From assembly GCA_002551355.1 (NCBI GenBank), contig NTHE01000016.1:60381-124380 (forward strand): DNA of 64,000 nucleotides, in the 5' to 3' direction. Position numbers and translations under genes: made by a program. Positions 58,393-64,000 of the stretch are shown here, piece after piece; the stretch's first letter is position 1; each line of letters begins with the position of its first letter. The notes under the pieces were generated by a model. It ran no database searches and was not told the origin of the DNA. It worked only from the letters and a program-made list of their open reading frames with translations. The stretch is from Streptomyces sp. man185 (GTDB taxonomy: Bacteria; Actinomycetota; Actinomycetes; Streptomycetales; Streptomycetaceae).

Positions 58393-59628
58393 TCATGCGG
58401 GGAGCGCGTGGAGCTTCTTGCCGTGCAGGGCGTAGACGCGCTTCCCGTCGGTGGCCACCAGCCAGGCGTGGTGGTCGCCGGACCTGTCGTTGAACGTCCA
58501 GCGCAGGTCGCCCGTCTTCGCGTCGAAGGCGTGGATCCCGCCCCGCGGGTCGAGGTCGGTGGCCCCGAAGAGCGTGCCGCCCACCTTGACGAACTGCCGG
58601 GGCACCTGGGCGCTCGCGTCCTTGAGGGCCGTGGACTGCCACACCTTCTTCCCGGTCCCCGGCTGGAGGGCCCACAGCGTCCGGCCGCTGTCCGCGATGC
58701 AGAGCACGTCCTCCACGAGGCTCGGCTCCCGGAAGGCGGTGAACTTCTCGGCCTGAACGGACCACTTCTCGGACCCGTCGGACAGCGCGAAGGCCTGGAG
58801 CCGCTCACCCTGCGGGACGATCACCAGATCCTGGTGGACGACGAAGGGTCCGTAGCTCGTCTTCGTCGTCTTCTGCGTCCACACCTGCCTGCCGGTGGCG
58901 GTGTCCCGGACCGTGAGGTTGTTCTTGAAGTCGGTGTAGACGAGATAGCGTCCCTGTACGGCGGCGTGGACGCCGTTCTGCTGCGTGCCGAGGTCGCGCT
59001 GTTCCTTCCAGGCGACCTTGCCCGTGGTGCTGTTGAGCGCGGCGATCACGTTGGTGTGGGACGAGTTGTCGGCCTCCAGGATCTCGGCGATGACGTACAC
59101 CTGCTCCCCGTCCACCGCGATCGGCCTCGGCTGCCGGTACTCCTTGCCGAGGTGGCTGCGCCAGGACTCCTTGCCGGAACCCGGTACGTAGCCGATGACG
59201 CTGCCGTCGTACTTGCCGCTGGCGAGATACAGGGTGCCGTCGCCGAGCAGCAGCGGCGCACCGGGCACCGCGCCGCCGGGCAGCGACCACCGCTCCTCGC
59301 CGCTCGCGCCGTCGAGCGCGGCCAGCGGATCACCGCTCGCGATCACCAGGCCGGCCACGGCCACCAGCTCGTCGTTGTCCCCGTACGTCTGCGCCGAGGT
59401 CGACTTCGTCCACAGCGGCGCGGGGGCCCCGCCGCCCCCGGGCGCCTTGCCGTCCTCGGGGGAAGCGCTGCGGGGCGGCGATGTGCTGCCTTCGCCGCCG
59501 GTCGCGAGCTCGTCCTCGCAGCCGGTCAGGCCGGCGCCGAGCACCGCCGTCGTGAGGCCGCCTCCGGCAAGTCGCAGCATTCGCCGCCGGGAAGTTCTGC
59601 CGACCGCCGTGCCGAGTCCCTTGGACAT
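58393..59628 (-). CDS. PQQ-type beta-propeller lipoprotein
   Basis: A 411-residue protein with a Tat/lipoprotein signal (TSRRRMLRLAGGG and a GLTGC lipobox). Blades repeat as ALDGASGEERWSLPGGAV, VIGYVPGSGKESWRS, ALNSTTGKVAWKE, TVRDTATGRQVWTQKT and AFDAKTGDLRWTFND, typical of PQQ-like beta-propellers; about seven blades. Anchored on the outer membrane face, it may act as a scaffold or binding protein. There is no PQQ-binding catalytic set, so an enzyme role is unlikely. Confidence 0.9.
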   Translation of the reverse strand: MSKGLGTAVGRTSRRRMLRLAGGGLTTAVLGAGLTGCEDELATGGEGSTSPPRSASPEDGKAPGGGGAPAPLWTKSTSAQTYGDNDELVAVAGLVIASGDPLAALDGASGEERWSLPGGAVPGAPLLLGDGTLYLASGKYDGSVIGYVPGSGKESWRSHLGKEYRQPRPIAVDGEQVYVIAEILEADNSSHTNVIAALNSTTGKVAWKEQRDLGTQQNGVHAAVQGRYLVYTDFKNNLTVRDTATGRQVWTQKTTKTSYGPFVVHQDLVIVPQGERLQAFALSDGSEKWSVQAEKFTAFREPSLVEDVLCIADSGRTLWALQPGTGKKVWQSTALKDASAQVPRQFVKVGGTLFGATDLDPRGGIHAFDAKTGDLRWTFNDRSGDHHAWLVATDGKRVYALHGKKLHALPA

Positions 59629-59801
59629 TTCGCCTTACCCCCGTGGAGTTGTCTAGCCAAAAGATGAATGGGCTGCCTTTGCAGAGTGTGTGCATCTGCG
59701 ATGCGAGACGTTAGCGGTGGATGGGCCTCACCGGTCGGGCGAGGGCCTGACCGGGACGACACCGTGAACGAACCGGAACATTCGCGAAGCCACGCCGACG
59801 G

Positions 59802-60503
59802 TCAGCCGGTGCCGGTGCCGGTGCCGGACGAGGTCAACAGCTCCAGCTCCGTCGCCAGGTTGTGCCGGGCCCGCGCCTCCCACTCCGCCGCACCGTGCGG
59901 GGTACGGAACAGCCGCGGCAGGCCGAGGAGTTGCCGCAGCACCGCCGCCCGGCCCTCCCGGAACGCCTCGTCCGGCACGAAGCCGTACTCCTCACGGACC
60001 CGGGCCGCGTAGGTCCCGTACTCCTGCGGGCCGCCCGCCAGGATCGCGAGGTCGGCGTCGCACAGCACCTCGCCGTTGCGGTCGCCGCCCACCGGGTCGT
60101 GCGTGACGGTGAGCCGGACCAGCCGGGCCACCTCCGCCACCACCGCCCCCGGCACCCCCGCCTCGGGCAGCGCGCGCTCGGCGAGGGCGGCGCTGCGCTC
60201 CTCGTTCTCGCTCCGGTCGGGCCGGTACACCGCGTCGTGGAACCAGGCGGCGAGGCGTACCGCGTGCACGTCGTCGGCGTGCCCGGCCAGGGCGTCGACG
60301 CCGTCCAGGACGGCGGTCAGGTGGGACGTCGTGTGGTAGCGGCGCTGCGGCTCGGCCCAGCGGGCGAGGAGGTTCTCCGCGTACGGCAGGGGGTCGGGGC
60401 CGTCCGCCCCGGCGCGCGCGGCCAGCAGCGTGCCGTGCCAACGGTCGCGCAGCGCGGCGTAGGCGTCGGCACCCTGGGGCGGGTGGGGGCTGTGGTCCGT
60501 CAT
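59802..60503 (-). CDS. HD-domain phosphohydrolase
   Basis: A 233-residue protein. RRYHTTSHLTAVLDGVDAL and AAWFHDAVYRPDRSENEERS are the HD-domain metal ligands (H...HD), and LTVTHDPVGGDRNGEVLCDADLAILAG gives the distal Asp. It resembles predicted metal-dependent phosphohydrolases. The C-terminal SGTGTGTG tail is repetitive. No operon. Confidence 0.88.
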   Translation of the reverse strand: MTDHSPHPPQGADAYAALRDRWHGTLLAARAGADGPDPLPYAENLLARWAEPQRRYHTTSHLTAVLDGVDALAGHADDVHAVRLAAWFHDAVYRPDRSENEERSAALAERALPEAGVPGAVVAEVARLVRLTVTHDPVGGDRNGEVLCDADLAILAGGPQEYGTYAARVREEYGFVPDEAFREGRAAVLRQLLGLPRLFRTPHGAAEWEARARHNLATELELLTSSGTGTGTG

Positions 60504-60614
60504 GGGACGACTCTAGGACGTGCGTGGCCGGTTCACGGCGTACGGGCCGGGGGCCTTCCACCCCCCGGACCGGCCCTTGTCGCTCCGCCCCACGGTCATT
60601 ACCGTGCGCCCGTG

Positions 60615-61370
60615 ATGATGATGGATCTCAACGCGGACCTCGGCGAGGGCTTCGGCGCCTGGACCCTGACCGACGACGACGCGCTCCTCGCCTGTGTCAC
60701 GAGCGCCAACGTGGCCTGCGGCTTCCACGCGGGCGACGCCTCCGTGATGCGGCGGGTCTGCGATGCGGCGGCGGCCGGCGGGGTACGGATCGGGGCGCAG
60801 GTCTCCTACCGGGACCTGGCCGGGTTCGGACGCCGGGCGATGGACGTGCCGGCCGCCGAGCTGACCGCCGAGATCGCCTACCAGATAGGCGCGTTGCGGG
60901 TCTTCGCGGAGGCCGCCGGATCCACCGTCGGTTACGTCAAACCGCACGGCGCGCTCTACAACCGTGCCGTCTGGGACGACGACCAGGCCGCCGCCGTCGT
61001 CGCGGGCGTCCGGCTCGCGGGCGGAGACCTGGCCGTGCTCGGGCTGCCCGGGTCCCGGCTGCTGGCCCACGCCGCCGATGCCGGACTGCCCGCCGTCGAG
61101 GAGGCCTTCGCCGACCGCGCGTACACCCCGGAGGGCACCCTCGTCCCGCGCGGTGAGCCGGGCGCGGTGGTGCACGACCCGGACGACGTCGTACGCCGGA
61201 GCGTCGGCATGGCCGTCGAGCGCGTGGTGACCGGGGCGGACGGCAGCCGGATACCCGTCTCGGCGCGCTCGCTCTGCGTCCACGGGGACACCCCGGGCGC
61301 GGCGGCCCTCGCCCGCCGGGTGCGGGCCGCGCTGGAGGAAGCGGGCATCGCGGTACGGGCGTTCGTGTGA
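60615..61370 (+). CDS. pxpA: 5-oxoprolinase subunit A (LamB/YcsF)
   Basis: A 251-residue LamB/YcsF protein. MDLNADLGEGFGAWTLTDDD, TSANVACGFHAGDASVMRR, GAQVSYRDLAGFGRRAM, and YVKPHGALYNRAVWD are the family blocks, with His and Asp residues for metal/ring binding. It opens 5-oxoproline with PxpB/C, using ATP to give glutamate. ATG 60615 is the first of three adjacent ATG codons; GTG 60612 is also possible. It overlaps pxpB by 4 bp. Confidence 0.92.
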   Translation: MMMDLNADLGEGFGAWTLTDDDALLACVTSANVACGFHAGDASVMRRVCDAAAAGGVRIGAQVSYRDLAGFGRRAMDVPAAELTAEIAYQIGALRVFAEAAGSTVGYVKPHGALYNRAVWDDDQAAAVVAGVRLAGGDLAVLGLPGSRLLAHAADAGLPAVEEAFADRAYTPEGTLVPRGEPGAVVHDPDDVVRRSVGMAVERVVTGADGSRIPVSARSLCVHGDTPGAAALARRVRAALEEAGIAVRAFV

Positions 61371-62311
61371 ACGGCCCGGGCGGTGCGGGCGGTACGGGAG
61401 GTACAGGGGGCCCGGGCGGTGCGGGCTGTACGGGAGGTACAGGGGGCCCGGGCGGTGCGGGAGGTACGGGCGGCCCGGGCCGTAAGGGAGGTACGGCCGG
61501 TACGGAGGAGGCGGCCGCGTTCCCGGGGGACGTACGCGTCCTGCCCGTCGGGCCGCACGCGCTGCTCGTCGAGCTGGCCGACGGCGAGCACGCCGAGGCC
61601 TTCCACGCGGAACTGCTGCGCCGTCGCGAGCGCGGCCAACTCCCCGCCGTACGCGAGATCGTCCCCGCCGCCCGTACCGTCCTGCTCGACGGGATCGCGG
61701 AGCGCACGCCCGGGGCCCGGGACCGGTTCGCCCGGGAGCTGGCCGCGTGGCAGGCGGAGCCGCCGCGCCGCGAGGGCCGTGAGCCGGTGGAGATCCCCGT
61801 CGTCTACGACGGCCCCGACCTGGGCGAGGTGGCGGCGCTCTGGGGCGTCGCGGCCGGGGAAGTCGCCGCCCTGCACTCCCGTACCGCGTTCCGGGTGGCG
61901 TTCTGCGGGTTCGCTCCCGGGTTCGGCTATCTCACCGGGCTGCCCGAGCGGTTGCACGTACCCCGGCGCACGACCCCGCGCACCCGCGTGCCCGCCGGGG
62001 CGGTGGCTCTCGCCGGGCCCTACACGGGGGTGTACCCGCGCCCCTCGCCCGGCGGCTGGCAGATCGTCGGGCGGATGCCGCACCCGGGGGCCCTGTGGGA
62101 CCCGGCCCGGGAGCCGGCGGCGCTGCTCGCCCCGGGGACGCCGGTCAGGTTCGTGGCGGTGGGGGCGGACGAAGCAGCCGTGCTGCCCGCTCCCCGGACG
62201 GGCGACCACCTGTCGGTCACGCCGCGGGAACCCCGAGCGGTCACGCCCCAGGACCCCCGGACGGGCGACCACCGGTCGGTCACGCCGCGGGACCCCCGGG
62301 AGAGCGCATGA
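61367..62311 (+). CDS. pxpB: 5-oxoprolinase subunit B with repeat-bearing N-terminus
   Basis: A 314-residue protein from GTG 61367. Residues 1-40 are a Gly-rich expansion encoded by 36-bp repeats and lie outside the family. From residue about 55, VRVLPVGPHALLVELADGEH, FAPGFGYLTGLPERLHVPRR and AGAVALAGPYTGVYPRPSPGGW match the family. The C-terminal region has a short duplication (TGDHLSVTPRE and TGDHRSVTPRD). It forms a complex with PxpA and PxpC, and starts in the pxpA stop. Confidence 0.92.
   Translation: MNGPGGAGGTGGTGGPGGAGCTGGTGGPGGAGGTGGPGRKGGTAGTEEAAAFPGDVRVLPVGPHALLVELADGEHAEAFHAELLRRRERGQLPAVREIVPAARTVLLDGIAERTPGARDRFARELAAWQAEPPRREGREPVEIPVVYDGPDLGEVAALWGVAAGEVAALHSRTAFRVAFCGFAPGFGYLTGLPERLHVPRRTTPRTRVPAGAVALAGPYTGVYPRPSPGGWQIVGRMPHPGALWDPAREPAALLAPGTPVRFVAVGADEAAVLPAPRTGDHLSVTPREPRAVTPQDPRTGDHRSVTPRDPRESA
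61373..61480 (+). repeat. Tandem 36-bp repeats at the pxpB 5' end
   Basis: Copies at 61373-61408 and 61409-61444 differ by a single base; a third at 61445-61480 diverges after its first half. The unit begins GGCCCGGGCGGTGCGGGC. In frame they encode Gly-rich repeats. Confidence 0.85.
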
Positions 62312-63183
62312 CGCCGACCGTCGTCTCCTGTCTCGTCGTCATCCGGGCCGGGGCGCTGACCACCGTGCAGGACGCGGGCCGTCCCGGATGGGCGCACCTC
62401 GGGGTCGGGCGGGCCGGGGCGCTGGACGGGCCCGCCGCCCGGCTGGCCAACCGGCTCGTGGGCAACCCGCCGGACGCCGCCGTCCTGGAGACCACCCTCA
62501 CCGGGTGCGCGGTCCGCCCGGACCGGCCGGTCGTGGCCGTCGTCGGCGGGGCGGGCTGCCCGGTGACGGTCGACGGGCGACCGGTGGCGTGGGGCGAGCC
62601 GGTACGGGTGCCCGCGGGCGGGGTGCTGGATGCGGGCCCCGCCGGGACGGGCCTCCGGAGTTACCTGGCGTTCGCGGGCGGGCTGGTGCCGGACCCGGTG
62701 CTGGGCAGCCGTTCGGCGGACCTCCTCTCGGGGCTCGGGCCCGCCCCGCTGAGCGACGGCGACCCCCTCCCGCTGGGCGATCCGGCGGAGTGCGGTCCGC
62801 CGCCGCCCGCCGGTCCCGTCCCCTGGCCGGGCGCCCCCGCCGAACTGGTGCTCCCGGTCCACCCCGGGCCCCGCCACGACTGGTTCACCGAGGCCGCGCT
62901 CCGTACGCTCCTCACCGCCGCCTACCGGGTCTCGCCGCAGAGCAACCGCATCGGCCTGCGCACACAGGGTCCGGTGCTGGAGCGGTCCCGTACGGAGGAA
63001 CTGCCCAGCGAGGGCATGGTGCTGGGCGCGATCCAGGTGCCGCCGGACGGCCGGCCCGTCGTCTTCCTCAACGACCATCCGACGACCGGCGGTTATCCGG
63101 TCGTCGGCGTCGTCCCCGAACGGGCCCTCGCCGCGGCGGCGCAGGCGGTGCCGGGAACCCGGCTCCGTTTCGTACGCGCCTGA
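62308..63183 (+). CDS. pxpC: 5-oxoprolinase subunit C (biotin-dependent carboxyltransferase-like)
   Basis: A 291-residue protein from ATG 62308, overlapping the pxpB stop by four bases. VVIRAGALTTVQDAGRPGWA, LGVGRAGALDGPAARLANRL, GGLVPDPVLGSRSADLLSGL, RVSPQSNRIGLRTQGP and NDHPTTGGYPVVGVVP are the family blocks. Together with PxpA and PxpB it hydrolyses 5-oxoproline. Third and last gene of the operon. Confidence 0.93.
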   Translation: MTPTVVSCLVVIRAGALTTVQDAGRPGWAHLGVGRAGALDGPAARLANRLVGNPPDAAVLETTLTGCAVRPDRPVVAVVGGAGCPVTVDGRPVAWGEPVRVPAGGVLDAGPAGTGLRSYLAFAGGLVPDPVLGSRSADLLSGLGPAPLSDGDPLPLGDPAECGPPPPAGPVPWPGAPAELVLPVHPGPRHDWFTEAALRTLLTAAYRVSPQSNRIGLRTQGPVLERSRTEELPSEGMVLGAIQVPPDGRPVVFLNDHPTTGGYPVVGVVPERALAAAAQAVPGTRLRFVRA

Positions 63184-63225
63184 GCCCGGCGGGACCGTAA
63201 GGGCCCCCGGGCCCGGACAGCGGCC

Positions 63226-64000
63226 TCACGCTCCCTTGAAGGTGCGCAGCCGCAGGGAGTTGCCGACCACGAAGACGGAGGAGAAGGCCATCGCGGCTCC
63301 GGCGATCATCGGGTTGAGGAGCCCGGCGGCGGCCAGCGGGAGGGCGCCGACGTTGTAGGCGAAGGCCCAGAAGAGGTTGGTGCGGATGGTGGAGAGGGTG
63401 CGGCGGGAGAGGCGGATCGCGTCGGCGGCGGCGTTGAGGTCGCCCCGGACGAGGGTCAGGTCCCCTGCCTCGATGGCGGCGTCGGTGCCGGTGCCCATCG
63501 CGAGGCCCAGGTCGGCCTGGGCGAGGGCCGCCGCGTCGTTGACCCCGTCCCCGACCATCGCGACGACCCGGCCTTCGGCCTGAAGTCGCTTCACCACATC
63601 GACCTTGTCCTGCGGCATGACCTCCGCGTAGACCTCGTCGATGCCGACCTCGGCCGCGACGGACTCCGCCACGGCCCGGTTGTCACCGGTGAGGAGGATC
63701 GGGGTCAGGCCGAGGGCGCGGAACCGGCGGACGGCCTCGGCGCTCGTGTCCTTCACCGCGTCGGCGACCTCCAGCACCGCGCGTGCCTCACCGTCCCAGG
63801 CGACGGCGATCGCGGTGCGCCCGGCAGCCTCGGCCGCCCTCTTCGCCTCCGCGAGGCGGTCGGGGAGGCGGATCTCCCACTCGGCCAGGAGCTGTTCGCG
63901 CCCGACGAGGACGGCGTGGCCCTCGACGGTGCCCTGGACGCCGAGTCCGGGGATGTTCTGGAAGTCCTCGGGGGTGGGGAGGGGGCCGGTGGTGTGGGTC
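63226..64000 (-). CDS. P-type metal ATPase, C-terminal part (runs off the window)
   Basis: About 258 residues, the C-terminal end. It has VEGHAVLVGREQLLAEWEIR, the P-domain pattern PILLTGDNRAVAESVAAEVGIDEVYAEVMPQDKVDVV and GDGVNDAAALAQADLGLAMGTGTDAAIEAGD, then helices 7 and 8 with YNVGALPLAAAG and NPMIAGAAMAFSSVFVVGNSLRL (a typical copper-ATPase ending). The N-terminal metal-binding and phosphorylation sites lie outside the window. It likely exports Cu(I). Confidence 0.95.
   Translation of the reverse strand, partial: THTTGPLPTPEDFQNIPGLGVQGTVEGHAVLVGREQLLAEWEIRLPDRLAEAKRAAEAAGRTAIAVAWDGEARAVLEVADAVKDTSAEAVRRFRALGLTPILLTGDNRAVAESVAAEVGIDEVYAEVMPQDKVDVVKRLQAEGRVVAMVGDGVNDAAALAQADLGLAMGTGTDAAIEAGDLTLVRGDLNAAADAIRLSRRTLSTIRTNLFWAFAYNVGALPLAAAGLLNPMIAGAAMAFSSVFVVGNSLRLRTFKGA

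Noticed and set aside
56895..59667. Overlapping plus-strand frames antisense to the MFS and beta-propeller genes
   Set aside because: They are shadows of two clear minus-strand genes.

Overview
The window is high-GC actinobacterial chromosome, almost certainly Streptomyces. Evidence: dense G/C third positions, many GTG/TTG starts, four-base stop/start overlaps, a groEL gene preceded by CIRCE-type repeats, SCO5918-type and DUF4031-type Streptomyces proteins, and a threonine synthase / MoaD-like / cold-shock / groEL block typical of the Streptomyces core. The lasso peptide core GYFVGSYKEYWSRRII is, from memory, identical to SRO15-2005 of S. roseosporus, which points to a relative of that species (inference).

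Layout. 1-5.0 kb: stress/sigma-control genes (CBS-protein end, SCO5918-type protein, PP2C phosphatase, STAS antagonist, frameshifted anti-sigma kinase). 4.6-7.0 kb: GntR-ABC export operon with its own inverted repeat. 7.2-12.7 kb: LuxR-type two-component pair divergent from a MacB/FtsX-like ABC transporter. 12.9-16.2 kb: otsB, otsA, gpgS. 16.3-20.7 kb: SAM-I riboswitch, thrC and a MoaD-like sulfur carrier, then a cold-shock gene and groEL. 21.8-26.5 kb: a complete lasso peptide cluster (precursor, cyclase, RRE protein, leader peptidase, ABC exporter). 26.5-31.4 kb: small membrane protein, SigE-type ECF sigma factor and partner, PIG-V mannosyltransferase, two TetR genes with clear operators. 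31.4-35.5 kb: quinone oxidoreductase, a decayed stretch with two gene remnants, an MFS exporter behind a leader-peptide/hairpin attenuator, a DoxX protein. 35.7 kb: an isolated DasR-type site. 36.2-45.5 kb: a beta-1,3-glucan utilisation regulon (GH1, ABC importer, GH81, LacI regulator) tied together by three related operators. 45.7-48.6 kb: small conserved proteins, a PRC-barrel protein, an SRPBCC protein, a truncated Uma2 gene and a reductase. 48.7-51.6 kb: a decaying contact-dependent-inhibition type toxin/immunity array. 51.7-55.4 kb: N-acetylmuramic acid uptake (PTS EIIBC, MurQ, RpiR). 55.4-60.5 kb: housekeeping singletons. 60.6-63.2 kb: pxpABC 5-oxoprolinase operon. The window ends inside a P-type metal ATPase.

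The most interesting parts are the lasso cluster with a perfect 25-bp palindrome upstream; the two-cassette RNase A-like toxin/immunity array with a frameshifted toxin; the riboswitch-controlled thrC/sulfur-carrier pair, whose carrier ends Gly-Gly-Cys; the attenuator in front of the MFS exporter; and the beta-1,3-glucan regulon. No tRNA, rRNA, CRISPR array or insertion sequence was seen.
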